Positions 27,805-35,361 of a stretch of DNA of 64,000 nucleotides are shown one piece after another. Both the position numbers and the translations under genes were made by a program. Location: assembly GCF_019749255.1 (NCBI RefSeq), contig NZ_JACWFH010000020.1, forward strand, positions 16,688 through 80,687, written 5' to 3'. This DNA comes from Mesobacillus maritimus (GTDB taxonomy: Bacteria > Bacillota > Bacilli > Bacillales > Cytobacillaceae). The notes beneath the pieces are model-generated. The model was not told the origin of the DNA, searched no databases, and saw nothing but the letters and a program-made list of their open reading frames with translations. Positions within the stretch are counted from its first letter, which is position 1. The number at the start of each line of letters is the position of its first letter.

Positions 27805-27832
27805 AAAAGGCTGCTGCGGCAGCCTTTTTGTT
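27805..27832 (+). terminator. Intrinsic terminator of the purT-transporter transcript
   Basis: AAAAAGGCTGC and GCAGCCTTTTT form an almost perfect 11-bp stem around TGCG, followed by T. Confidence 0.9.
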
Positions 27833-27967
27833 GTTTGCATCATCAAGACCATGGTTAAGTAGGGGGGAGTTATATTTTTTTGAAAAAGATGGACTTCTCT
27901 TATGTTAATTATCCGAAAAGGACAGAAACAAAAGTGGTTATAACGCTTGCTTTTGCCCTTTTATGTA

Positions 27968-28001
27968 GAAAAAATGCGTTCCTGGACGTTTAGGAACGCA
28001 T
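27968..28001 (-). terminator. Intrinsic terminator of the MarR-VOC operon
   Basis: On the minus strand ATGCGTTCCT and AGGAACGCAT pair around an 8-nt loop and are followed by TTTTTC. It lies about 80 bp past the VOC protein stop. Confidence 0.8.
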
Positions 28002-28079
28002 CGAAAAGGTCGTACTATCGTTCGATGTTTAATATCTTTTATTGACCTGGTTTGTTCATTTTTTCTGCCATTGGGGAAA

Positions 28080-28514
28080 TTACCTAGCATCAGAGGTTAT
28101 ATTTTCAGTTTCACAACAAGAAGTTGCATTTACACCATTTTCTTCAACATCTTCTTTCGTGTAGAAAATTTCCCACTCGTTCCCATCTGGGTCATGAATC
28201 CAAAATTTATCTTGACGAGCGTAACAGCAGGTTGTATCAAATTCATCTATTTGTGAAAATATTCCGCTTTCCATAAGTCTAATCTTGTGTGCTTCCACCT
28301 CTTCTGTACTTTCAACTTGAAACCCAAAATGTCCAAGCTGATTTCCACTTACTTCATCTTGAAGGTTCAGAGTAAAGTTTAATCCTGGCGATTCAAGCAG
28401 GAACTTGGCATAATCAGGTTTTACCTTAACTGGAGTAGTCCCGAATAATTTGCTATAAAACTCAATGGATCTTTCTAAATTTGTAACGTTAAGACCAATA
28501 TGTGTGTATTTCAT
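28080..28514 (-). CDS. VOC-family protein, ArsI/CadI-like (possible C-As lyase)
   Basis: A 144-residue vicinal-oxygen-chelate protein. It reads YTHIGLNVTNLERSIEFYSK (metal His), GHFGFQVESTEEVEAH (metal His) and WIHDPDGNEWEIFYTKED (metal Glu), with the vicinal cysteine pair DTTCCYARQDKFW that binds the trivalent arsenical in ArsI C-As lyases and is also found in CadI proteins. A further CC sits in the tail (ATSCCETENI). ArsI cleaves methyl- or aryl-As(III) using Fe(II) and O2. The SD AGGAGG lies eight bases before ATG 28514. It is the last gene behind a CC-containing MarR regulator and a Cys-rich peptide, which supports a thiophilic-metal role. Confidence 0.8.
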   Translation of the reverse strand: MKYTHIGLNVTNLERSIEFYSKLFGTTPVKVKPDYAKFLLESPGLNFTLNLQDEVSGNQLGHFGFQVESTEEVEAHKIRLMESGIFSQIDEFDTTCCYARQDKFWIHDPDGNEWEIFYTKEDVEENGVNATSCCETENITSDAR

Positions 28515-28554
28515 TTCCGTTTCCTCCTACTATCCAATTATTTATGTGCTTGTT

Positions 28555-28764
28555 TTAACTTTCACAGCAAACTTCGTAGCTACAGCAATTTTCCTTAGAA
28601 GGAACAGAATTCTTTCGTGAATGAATATGCTGTAGCACATGTAAGAAACCCTGATAGAATGGTGTTTTATTTTTAACTGAATACCTATTTGCGGATATTT
28701 CTTTCGTCATTTCTTCCTTTTTCATTTCATAATAAAATTGTAATTCCATGTCGTTCAAGTACAT
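28555..28764 (-). CDS. 69-residue protein with Cys-rich tail, partner of the ArsI-like protein
   Basis: It starts MYLNDMELQFYYEMKKEEMT and ends SKENCCSYEVCCES, with two CC pairs in the last ten residues. The body is charged and helical. An AAAGGGG SD precedes ATG 28764, and the gene lies 41 bp before the VOC gene and right behind an operator-like palindrome at 28781-28797. A metalloid-binding or delivery role for the CC tail is an inference from the motif and neighbours; I know no named family. Confidence 0.65.
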   Translation of the reverse strand: MYLNDMELQFYYEMKKEEMTKEISANRYSVKNKTPFYQGFLHVLQHIHSRKNSVPSKENCCSYEVCCES

Positions 28765-28780
28765 ATTCCCAGCCCCTTTT

Positions 28781-28797
28781 ATTTGTAATTTACAAGT
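28781..28797. promoter_or_regulatory. Palindromic operator candidate before the Cys-rich gene
   Basis: ATTTGTAATTTACAAGT is a palindrome centred on TAATTTA, 17-33 bases before ATG 28764. A close copy, ACTTGTAAAATGCAAC, lies before marR at 29314-29329 (13 of 16 bases when one copy is reverse-complemented). Two copies in front of a MarR gene and its likely targets suggest autoregulation. Confidence 0.6.
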
Positions 28798-28833
28798 GTT
28801 TGTTTATTTAAAAGAGCAAGAAAGAATCCTTGC

Positions 28834-29280
28834 TCAAATTAACGGCTTACAACAAACGGTTGATTTTGACATTGCTTCGTTTAGAAGTTTTATTGATTTA
28901 ATGACCATTTCTCTTTCAAACTCACTCATATTTGAAAACACTTCATCAAGATATTGATTCATATCTGCATCAATCTTCGCTGCCACATAGTTTCCTTGCG
29001 TAGTTAGTGATAGTTGCGTAACACGACGATCTTCAGGTAGGGGCGTTTTCACTACGAGTTCCATTTTAACAAGCGTTTGTATTTGACGGCTAAAGGTGGT
29101 GATATCCATCCCCAACGTTTCAGCCACCTGTTGCATGGAAGGTTTGTCATTGCGAAATATCTCATATAAAATATGGCTTTGGACAAGGGATACTTCTTTG
29201 CCTCCAATTTGACAACAATTTTTGTTCAATAGTCCAAAGCGCCTTGTCATTGTTTGAAAAAGTTCTCTAACATTTTCCAT
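28834..29280 (-). CDS. MarR-family transcriptional regulator with cysteine pairs
   Basis: A 148-residue winged-helix regulator that reads MENVRELFQTMTRRFGLLNK, then NCCQIGGKEVSLVQSHILYE, the recognition region QQVAETLGMDITTFSRQIQT and the wing TPLPEDRRVTQLSLTTQG. It has two vicinal cysteine pairs, NCC near residue 21 and VCCKPLI at the C-terminus, unusual for MarR and well placed for a metalloid or thiol-oxidation sensor. The start at 29280 has the SD GAGGTGG; the frame extends to 29328 without one. It heads the minus-strand operon with the Cys-rich peptide and the ArsI-like protein. An operator copy overlaps the leader at 29314-29329. Confidence 0.82.
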   Translation of the reverse strand: MENVRELFQTMTRRFGLLNKNCCQIGGKEVSLVQSHILYEIFRNDKPSMQQVAETLGMDITTFSRQIQTLVKMELVVKTPLPEDRRVTQLSLTTQGNYVAAKIDADMNQYLDEVFSNMSEFEREMVIKSIKLLNEAMSKSTVCCKPLI

Positions 29281-29313
29281 TTCTTCCACCTCTAATTTAT
29301 TTATACACAATAT

Positions 29314-29329
29314 ACTTGTAAAATGCAAC
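29314..29329. promoter_or_regulatory. Operator candidate before marR
   Basis: ACTTGTAAAATGCAAC matches the reverse complement of the palindrome at 28782-28797 in 13 of 16 positions and lies 34 bases before the marR ATG, where it could overlap the promoter. Confidence 0.55.
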
Positions 29330-29401
29330 CTTTAAATGGATAATTTTGCAAATGATTTTATCTGTCCTGGTTATTTGTCGTTTCCGAAGGGAGGACAATC
29401 C

Positions 29402-30022
29402 TCATAATTCAATTTTAAAAATCATGAGGAACCAAATGATTCCGAACGGGAAATAGAGAAGTGCATGGATAATGTCCCAAAAAAGAGTTCCGGTTGAAAC
29501 AGTATAAATCATTAATTCTGAGTGAAAAGAAAGCAGCGCGACTATGCCCATAGATAGGAATAAAAGGCTATTTGACCTTTTGGTTAGAAATGAGACAATG
29601 CTTAGAATAACCATCTCCACTGCAAAAATATGCCATGCAAGGACTTGCAATAACCAGCCGATAATCCCTATTGTGGAGTCCCATTCGATTGTTGGGTCAA
29701 TGACAACATTTTGCAGAATTCCTGAAACAAATAATGCTATAAAACTGAGTTGTGCTATTGTTAAACTCCATTTTCCAACCTTGCCTAAAGGTTGCACCTC
29801 TTTTTTTAATCCAAACAGCGAGAACCAAAAACAAAGACAGAATGAAAGGGCTATAGCTGTTAAAGCGGTTGCTTGCGGGACTCCAAAAATCGGTAGTTCC
29901 CGATTTTGTGGGGTAGTGCCATGAGAGTAGGCGAATGCAATTCCATGAAGAATATAAAGACAGCACCCAATTATTCCACTAATCTTATAGAATCGTAAAA
30001 GTGAAAAGCGTTTTAATTCCAC
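29402..30022 (-). CDS. Multi-pass membrane protein of unknown function
   Basis: About 206 residues with six or so hydrophobic helices: ISGIIGCCLYILHGIAFAYS, ALTAIALSFCLCFWFSLFGL, AQLSFIALFVSGILQNVVI, GWLLQVLAWHIFAVEMVIL and two more. Small polar loops only. I do not recognise the family with confidence; it resembles DUF998/DUF4386-type bacterial membrane proteins in layout. AAGGGGG lies nine bases before GTG 30022, which is chosen over an SD-less TTG at 30052. A divergent gene, 30201, also encodes a membrane protein. Confidence 0.65.
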   Translation of the reverse strand: MELKRFSLLRFYKISGIIGCCLYILHGIAFAYSHGTTPQNRELPIFGVPQATALTAIALSFCLCFWFSLFGLKKEVQPLGKVGKWSLTIAQLSFIALFVSGILQNVVIDPTIEWDSTIGIIGWLLQVLAWHIFAVEMVILSIVSFLTKRSNSLLFLSMGIVALLSFHSELMIYTVSTGTLFWDIIHALLYFPFGIIWFLMIFKIEL

Positions 30023-30200
30023 CAAAACATTCCCCCTTCGTATTCCTTCCAAATTATGAGATGTTTTAAAACTATGTGATAACTGTGAAATGAATGAAAA
30101 AAATCATGGAACTAATTTTTGTGAGGAGTTCCAACAGTAGGAATTTTCCAGTAGAAAGCAGAATATATATTTACATATTTTGTAAAAAGGAAGGTCGGGT

Positions 30201-30806
30201 ATGAAAAAACTTTATGCCATATTATGTGTAATCGGAGGACTATTATGGGGATTAAAGCCAGGTTATGATTGGCTCGTCATAGGCAGAGAAATAAATACAG
30301 GTTATACACCATCCCATTGGACAGATTATTGTAAATTTTTGTTTCCACTGCTTTGTGTAGGCGGGATAATGGTGTTGTTTAACTTGTATAAAAAGTCCAT
30401 TAAAGCTTCGGCTACCATCTTAACGATTTCATTAATTCTTCATACGCTATTTCATTTTTCGGAAATTTATATGCTAGATTCAAATATTCCATTCGGACTT
30501 CTCTTTTTGTTTACAGGATTAATCACGATGGTATTTGGATCCATCATCCTTTGTCGTCAATTAAAAAGAATCCAAAGTGTCCCAAGGTCTTTAGCTTATT
30601 CTGCTTTGTTATTAATGATTAGTACTCTATTATTCTGTCTTTTGCCTTTTGTCTCCATGAGTCTTGATGATTCAAGTGAAGGGCCTATTATGGTGTTCCT
30701 TATGTTCCTAGGGGGAGTGAGTTGGTCGGCAATCGGTGTGAGCCTGCTGTCTATTGTAAATAGCAAATCTAGTAATGTTCAAAGTGGAATGCAATTAGAC
30801 GAATAA
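30201..30806 (+). CDS. Multi-pass membrane protein of unknown function
   Basis: A 201-residue protein with about six helices: MKKLYAILCVIGGLLWGLKP, FLFPLLCVGGIMVLFNLY, ASATILTISLILHTLFHF, GLLFLFTGLITMVFGSIILC, LLLMISTLLFCLLPFVSM and a last one near residue 175. There is a short charged C-terminal tail. The SD AAAAGGAAGG precedes ATG 30201. It is divergent from the other membrane protein at 29402 and shares a 178-bp intergenic region. Function unknown. Confidence 0.65.
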   Translation: MKKLYAILCVIGGLLWGLKPGYDWLVIGREINTGYTPSHWTDYCKFLFPLLCVGGIMVLFNLYKKSIKASATILTISLILHTLFHFSEIYMLDSNIPFGLLFLFTGLITMVFGSIILCRQLKRIQSVPRSLAYSALLLMISTLLFCLLPFVSMSLDDSSEGPIMVFLMFLGGVSWSAIGVSLLSIVNSKSSNVQSGMQLDE

Positions 30807-30819
30807 ATCTCAACACTAA

Positions 30820-30870
30820 AATGGTGCCATGCAATCCTCCTTTATTTATTGGAGGTGCATGGCACCATTA
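30820..30870. repeat. Long palindrome after the membrane protein gene
   Basis: ATGGTGCCATGCA and TGCATGGCACCAT, plus CCTCC and GGAGG, form an imperfect 20-bp stem with a short AT loop. It lacks the GACAGG core of the REP family found further right and has no T-run, so it may be a second repeat family or a weak terminator. Confidence 0.5.
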
Positions 30871-31050
30871 GTATAAAAATATTTTCCTATATTGGTACGT
30901 TTATAGTGCTTAAAACAACCTCGAATTCTTGCTTATAAAATGGTGATCCTCACAACCATTACGATATGAGTAAAACTAGGATTTAGTTAGACATAACGTT
31001 TGAAATTCAGAAAAACATCTCTAGGAATGATTCTTTTCACTGGATGTTTC

Positions 31051-32019
31051 CTACGGCTCTGGTACCGATTGTAAGAATGCTTGAAGCGATTGTTTATTTT
31101 GTGAAAAATCAATTTCTAATACATCTCCAAGAGTATCATGGCGTTTGTTTTCAAAACTTCCATCTTCAGGGATGCGTAAAGTTTCAATCTCTCCGCTTTC
31201 TTTCGTTAAAACGTTTTTTCCGATACTCAATAGGGTAGAGGTGTGAATATTCGTGTCGAGGTATGTATGTAACAAATCTAATAGCTCGGGAAGTTTGGCT
31301 ATATTTTGCAGACCTACGGCTTCTTCCTTTAATTTGGATATGACCTCTTGTTGTCTTTGAACACGACCAAAATCGCTCAAGCGATCCTGACGAAAACGAA
31401 CATATCCTAGCAGTTCTTTTCCATGCAATCGTTGTTTGCCTTTTTCTAAAGTCATCTCGATTCCATCAGACATCTCATAGGGAATATCGACTTCAATTCC
31501 ATTGGGTACAAGGAGATCAACGGCTTCTTCGAATCCTTCAAAATCAATCATCGCATAATAATGGAGGTTTACCCCAAAGTTTTCTTTAATGGTTTCACGT
31601 AGTAATTCAGGGCCGCCGAACGTAAAGGCGGCATTCAGTTTTTGTTGTCCATAATCAGGCACCGAAACAAGCATATCACGCATGAGCGAAATCAGTTTTA
31701 TTTTACTAGTTTGTGGGTCGTAATGGGCAATCATAATGGTATCTGTGCGAGCTTGTTCTTCCCCGCGGGAGTCGCTTCCTAATAACAGAACATTCACTTC
31801 ATCTAGTGTGTTTTCTTCTCCTTGAAATACTAGATTGTCTTCTCTTTCATATGTATGGTTGGGTTCGTCTTTCTTGAATGGTTGATTAATCGTTTTTATC
31901 GCCCCTTCAATGGACTCTATGATGGTAAAAAGACCAACCATAAAGACTCCGAAGAGCAGAAAGGCGCCAAAAACTCTCCCCCACTTTACTCTAAATCTAC
32001 TCCTTTTTCTCCGTGACAA
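31051..32019 (-). CDS. LytR-CpsA-Psr (LCP) family protein
   Basis: Attaches anionic polymers such as teichoic acid to peptidoglycan (family knowledge). A basic cytoplasmic start (SRRKRSRFRVKWGR) leads into one membrane helix (VFGAFLLFGVFMVGLFTII). The outside LCP domain shows VNVLLLGSDSRGEEQARTDT, LISLMRDMLVSVPDYGQQKL with the conserved Arg-Asp, NAAFTFGGPELLRETI and YVRFRQDRLSDFGRVQRQQE. The domain is complete. The frame opens with two GTG codons at 32031, but AGGTGG overlaps them; TTG 32019 lies eight bases from AGGTGG and is preferred. Monocistronic. It is related to TagU/YvhJ. Confidence 0.88.
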   Translation of the reverse strand: MSRRKRSRFRVKWGRVFGAFLLFGVFMVGLFTIIESIEGAIKTINQPFKKDEPNHTYEREDNLVFQGEENTLDEVNVLLLGSDSRGEEQARTDTIMIAHYDPQTSKIKLISLMRDMLVSVPDYGQQKLNAAFTFGGPELLRETIKENFGVNLHYYAMIDFEGFEEAVDLLVPNGIEVDIPYEMSDGIEMTLEKGKQRLHGKELLGYVRFRQDRLSDFGRVQRQQEVISKLKEEAVGLQNIAKLPELLDLLHTYLDTNIHTSTLLSIGKNVLTKESGEIETLRIPEDGSFENKRHDTLGDVLEIDFSQNKQSLQAFLQSVPEP

Positions 32020-32270
32020 AACGTGCACCACCTAGCCAGAATAATGATAGCCAATCACAAATAACTGCCTCCTCCCTAAAATGGGAATCGACATGTTCCT
32101 ACAAACTTCTTGAGAGTCCCATTATTTCATAAATTAATTTCAGTCTATTGAATATCAGATTACAGTTTGATGACAGGAGCACCCCAGGTGAAACCCGAGT
32201 GACCACTAGCTTTGTGTAACTTTAAAAAAATCCCATTTTTTCAATAAAATGTATTTGTACACAAGAAAAA

Positions 32271-32340
32271 AACTCCTATTGTAGAAGTGTTTGACCTTGT
32301 TTTGTTCCCTTTAAACAAACAAGTCTTCTACAAAGGAGTT
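32271..32340 (+). promoter_or_regulatory. Hairpin that sequesters the transposase SD
   Basis: AACTCC-TATT-GTAGAAG (32271-32287) pairs with CTTCTAC-AA-AGGAGTT (32325-32340). The 3' arm contains the SD AAAGGAG of the transposase gene (ATG 32346), so read-through transcripts would hide it. Outside-transcript silencing of this kind is known for several IS elements. Confidence 0.55.
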
Positions 32341-32345
32341 TCAAA

Positions 32346-32651
32346 ATGAACAAGAAAAGTATAGGACGTGAACTGCTCATTTGTCAATGTCTTTCCCAAC
32401 TTCCACTGGAGGATTATGATTGTCCACTAATTGATTACGGGAAAAAATTTTCAACTAAATCCTTAATAAAAATTTTTGTAGCGGCCCAGTTGGACGAATG
32501 GGATTCGTATAAAAACATGGAAGAAAAGTGTAAAGTGACAGGCACCTCCCAGTTACTGGGAGGTGCCTGTCACTTGGATGTACTTGGGAAAGCACTTGGA
32601 AAACACTTGGAAAAATTAAAGGTGTACAGGCGCATCGTTTCATTGGTATAA
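32346..32651 (+). pseudogene. IS4-family transposase, N-terminal remnant
   Basis: Starts MNKKSIGRELLICQCLSQLP and continues CPLIDYGKKFSTKSLIKIFV then AAQLDEWDSYKNMEEK, the N-terminal domain of IS4-type DDE transposases as I remember it. At codon 61 it runs into a REP palindrome (32533-32575), which encodes KVTGTSQLLGGACHL, then 30 unrelated residues. The DDE catalytic core is absent. A full-length transposase of this type would be about 350-400 residues. Confidence 0.65.
32533..32575. repeat. REP palindrome, copy 1
   Basis: AAGTGACAGGCACCTCCCAG and its exact inverse repeat flank a 3-nt centre; the arms are perfect for about 20 bases. The core GTGACAGGCACC recurs at 37.7, 54.6, 57, 60 and 63.9 kb. 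It lies within the transposase remnant, so it arrived after or with the truncation. Confidence 0.85.
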
Positions 32652-32700
32652 TTTTATTAGTCTAAATAATCAGAAAAAACATGTTGAGGAGGAATAAAGG

Positions 32701-33489
32701 ATGGAGCATATTATAGTAGATACGCAGTACGGGGTCCGGACATTGACCCTTAACAGACCTGAGCGTTTGAATGCGGTGAATGATAAACTAAGCACGGAAA
32801 TAATTCAGGCCATCTCTGAGGCTTCAGCCGATGATGAAGTCCGTGTTATCGTGATTACTGGAAGTGGAAGAGGATTTTGTGCGGGTCTTGACTTGACTGA
32901 TTATGCGAAGCGAGACACAACAAATGAATCACGTCATAAAAAGTTGGACGACTTAGGGTGGGTTGGTCATCAAGCATTAGGAATTGTTCATTGTGATAAA
33001 CCAGTTATCGCAGCAATAAATGGGATTGCTGCTGGGGCAGGACTCGCACTTGCTCTTGCATGTGATATGCGTTTTATGTCAGCTGGTGCAAAGGTAACAG
33101 CTGGATACATTCGTCGCGGACTCAGCCCAGATGCGGGTATGACTTACTTTTTACCGAGATTGGTTGGACAGGCCAAAGCCGCAGAATTGATTTATACAGG
33201 TCGGGACATCACTCCGGAGGAAGCTGAACGTTTAGGGTTAGTAAACGGAATCTTCCCTGAGGAGGAGTTTCATGAACAGGTGATGGCATTTGCCAGAACA
33301 TTAGCCGAGGGGCCACCGGTTGCGATGACGCTCTCGAAAAGATTGCTTGCCGCTAGCCAGGACACAGATTTAACGACCATTCTAAAACAAGAATACTCTT
33401 CGATTAAAGTGTGTTTCGGAACGAAAGATGTTCAGGAAGGCGTACAAGCTTTTGCTGAAAAAAGAAAGCCTGTCTTTAGAGGCGAATAG
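32701..33489 (+). CDS. Enoyl-CoA hydratase/isomerase
   Basis: A 262-residue crotonase. It reads GVRTLTLNRPERLNAVNDKL, then GSGRGFCAGLDLTDY (oxyanion hole) and AAINGIAAGAGLALALACDM (second oxyanion glycine). AGYIRRGLSPDAGMTYFLPR carries the aspartate region typical of PaaG/YngF-type members, and the C-terminus AFAEKRKPVFRGE is standard. The SD GAGGAGG is eight bases before ATG 32701. It is intact, unlike the copy at 1881, and stands alone, so its pathway is not shown by context. A terminator follows. Confidence 0.9.
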   Translation: MEHIIVDTQYGVRTLTLNRPERLNAVNDKLSTEIIQAISEASADDEVRVIVITGSGRGFCAGLDLTDYAKRDTTNESRHKKLDDLGWVGHQALGIVHCDKPVIAAINGIAAGAGLALALACDMRFMSAGAKVTAGYIRRGLSPDAGMTYFLPRLVGQAKAAELIYTGRDITPEEAERLGLVNGIFPEEEFHEQVMAFARTLAEGPPVAMTLSKRLLAASQDTDLTTILKQEYSSIKVCFGTKDVQEGVQAFAEKRKPVFRGE

Positions 33490-33615
33490 TTTTTATAACT
33501 AAGGCTATATAAAAAGGATCTTCAGTTCAGATAGCGTGGAGAAAACTTAAATTTGCAGACTAATTAGCAAACGATTTTGCAACATAAATAGCAATTAATT
33601 ATCATTCAATGAACA

Positions 33616-33647
33616 CAAAAAAGCTTGGGATATCCCAAGCTTTTATT
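33616..33647. terminator. Bidirectional terminator-like hairpin
   Basis: AAAAGCTTGGGA and TCCCAAGCTTTT form a perfect 12-bp stem around AT, between the convergent enoyl-CoA hydratase and DUF4260 genes. Confidence 0.8.
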
Positions 33648-33686
33648 CTGATGTGGGCGTTCTCATACTCCCAAAGCACCCGTTCG

Positions 33687-34034
33687 TTAAACTCTATTTA
33701 AATGTGTATCTTTAAAATTAGTTGTATATTTAAGCCCGTAACCAATTGCTCTATCCATCCCTATATGAGCTGACCAAATTAACCCTACTGCCAACACCAA
33801 CTGATTCGATAGGAGTAAACCTACTATTACAATAGTAATCGACAAACTATAAGTATGAAAGAGATTATAGCATTTTGCTCCAACTTTACTGTTAATCAAA
33901 TACCCTATCATTGAAATGTCAGGTGCTAACAATAATAATAAAAACATTCCCCAACTGTACTCATTTTCCGAATAAAGATAGACACTTAACACAAAAACTG
34001 CCAGCCCTTCAATGTGTAACATAATTTTATTCAA
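33687..34034 (-). CDS. DUF4260 family membrane protein
   Basis: About 115 residues with four hydrophobic segments. LLLLAPDISMIGYLINSKVG, AKCYNLFHTYSLSITIVIV and SAHIGMDRAIGYGLKYTTNF are the conserved DUF4260 motifs (APDxxM, YNxxH, HxGxDRxxGYGLKY). The function of the family is unknown. TTG 34034 lies eight bases from TGGGGG; an upstream GTG at 34049 overlaps the SD. Monocistronic. The 430-bp gap to 34464 holds nothing I can support. Confidence 0.8.
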   Translation of the reverse strand: MNKIMLHIEGLAVFVLSVYLYSENEYSWGMFLLLLLAPDISMIGYLINSKVGAKCYNLFHTYSLSITIVIVGLLLSNQLVLAVGLIWSAHIGMDRAIGYGLKYTTNFKDTHLNRV

Positions 34035-34464
34035 CTTTGTTTCCCCCACTTTTTCAATGTAATTCTTTAATACATAGGGTAAATCTCCTTTGTTAAAGAT
34101 TACAGCCTCGTTGGTTAAGGAACTGAATTTTCATAATCTTTAAGTATATATTACCACATAATGTAAAAAAATCTTGAGTTTTCTTGAAACAGACCGATAA
34201 TTACATAGCGATTCATAAGTAAAATAGCACCCTAATTCGCACGATGACACTATACTATGCGTTAAAATCGGCTTTGGGTTATCAATGTCACCCCAACTTA
34301 AAAAACAGCTTTATTTTAAATGTCTCTACTAGCAGGATAAATAGCATGATAGCCTAGCGTATGGTATATTAAAAACTTAGGATAATTACGACTACTTTTG
34401 CTCATAATTGTAACGGATGCCACGAACAGCCTCCGCCTAGTGAAAAATATGGAGGGATAAGAAA

Positions 34465-34674
34465 ATGAATAAGCGATGGACCATTGATAAAATTAAAGAA
34501 TTTGTTGAGAAGAATTCGGAAAGCAAGTTATTGACGACGGAATATCACGGATTTTCTCAAAAGTTATTATTTAAATGTTCATGTGGGAGCAATTTTGAAA
34601 AAACTTTTAAGAAATTTAAAGATAATCACCAGCGTAAATGTGAAGTGTGTCAACCGCCGAAAACATCACGCTAA
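34465..34674 (+). CDS. 69-residue basic protein with a zinc-ribbon-like motif
   Basis: Starts MNKRWTIDKIKEFVEKNSES, with FKCSCGSNFEKTFKKF and RKCEVCQPPKTS forming a CxC...CxxC arrangement typical of small zinc ribbons. The SD GGAGGGA is eight bases before ATG 34465. The pattern (Lys/Phe-rich linker between Cys pairs) is like the repeat domains found next to homing-endonuclease modules, where they help bind DNA; that is a comparison, not a match. A hairpin at about 34706-34740 follows. Confidence 0.6.
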   Translation: MNKRWTIDKIKEFVEKNSESKLLTTEYHGFSQKLLFKCSCGSNFEKTFKKFKDNHQRKCEVCQPPKTSR

Positions 34675-34895
34675 CTTGTGCTTGTTTAAATTGAATAGGA
34701 GTATACATGAAGCGTTAGTCCAAGAAGGATTAACGCTTCATTTCATGGAATTAATAAATTCCATAAAGTTTCAAACATAAAAGTAAAAATGGATATGTGC
34801 TAAGGAAAATAGATAAAGGGGAGAACTGATTTTGTAAGTGTAAAGTATCATGGTTTTGCGATAAGATGGTGATGAGAATAATGGTGGGGCAGAGT

Positions 34896-35087
34896 ATGAA
34901 AAGATATAAGTTAAAGAAGAATTTTAAAGGGATAAAAAAAGGAACGCAATTCTATTTAATAGCTGAATCAGAATTCATCGGAATCAAAGAGTTTGTCTTA
35001 CGATCAGAAGACTTATCAGTAAGGCTAGCGATCAGCGACAGTGAGTTGCGTAAGAACTTCTACTTATTATACGAAAAGCATAAGTGA
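34896..35087 (+). CDS. 63-residue hypothetical basic protein
   Basis: Reads MKRYKLKKNFKGIKKGTQFY, then LIAESEFIGIKEFVLRSEDL and SVRLAISDSELRKNFYLLY. The frame is open back to 34866, but GTGGGG sits seven bases before ATG 34896. Composition suggests a small beta-barrel-like domain with a basic start. No family recognised. It comes 220 bp after the zinc-ribbon gene and just before the mhq-like promoter. Confidence 0.5.
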   Translation: MKRYKLKKNFKGIKKGTQFYLIAESEFIGIKEFVLRSEDLSVRLAISDSELRKNFYLLYEKHK

Positions 35088-35098
35088 AAATTAGAGTG

Positions 35099-35127
35099 TT
35101 GACAAAAATAGTATTACGTATTACTAT
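35099..35127 (+). promoter_or_regulatory. Sigma-A promoter of the mhq-like operon
   Basis: TTGACA at 35099-35104, a 17-base spacer and TACTAT at 35122-35127. The likely start of transcription is near 35134, inside the palindrome that follows. Confidence 0.75.
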
Positions 35128-35147
35128 TATCTCATATTCAAGATAAA
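35127..35147. promoter_or_regulatory. MhqR-like operator overlapping the promoter
   Basis: TATCTCATATTCAAGATA is a near-palindrome directly after the -10 box; as I recall, the B. subtilis MhqR box resembles TATCTCGAATTCGAGATA, which agrees at 15 of 18 positions. Half-sites with the exact core lie at 35151-35160 (TTTCGAGATA) and 35229-35238 (ATCTCGAATT). Confidence 0.6.
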
Positions 35148-35361
35148 TGATTTCGAGATATATGTACGGACCCCATAAGACCTAACAATGCGTTTGGTTC
35201 AAATTCTAAAGATTTTTTTTGGACTAATATCTCGAATTAAAAATATTTAAAAATAGGATAATATGGATCGCTTTTCAAATAGATGATTCATTAGTTTTGA
35301 TGTGGTTTTGTGAACAGTGCTTAGTTGATTGCTGATCTTGATAAAAAGGAGTTGTTTAAAA

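Larger units (their letters stand above)
32226..32651 (+). mobile_element. Truncated IS4-type insertion sequence (left part)
   Basis: From about 32226 the sequence resembles the window's last 40 bases (21 of 24 identical in the best block), then carries a fold-back region and the first part of a transposase gene. Everything after the first 58 codons is missing; a REP palindrome and unrelated sequence follow. The element is a non-autonomous remnant. Confidence 0.6.

Noticed and set aside
30820..30870. Member of the REP family
   Set aside because: It contains TGGTGCCATGCA, not GTGACAGGCACC; only GGCACC is shared. Listed as a separate palindrome.
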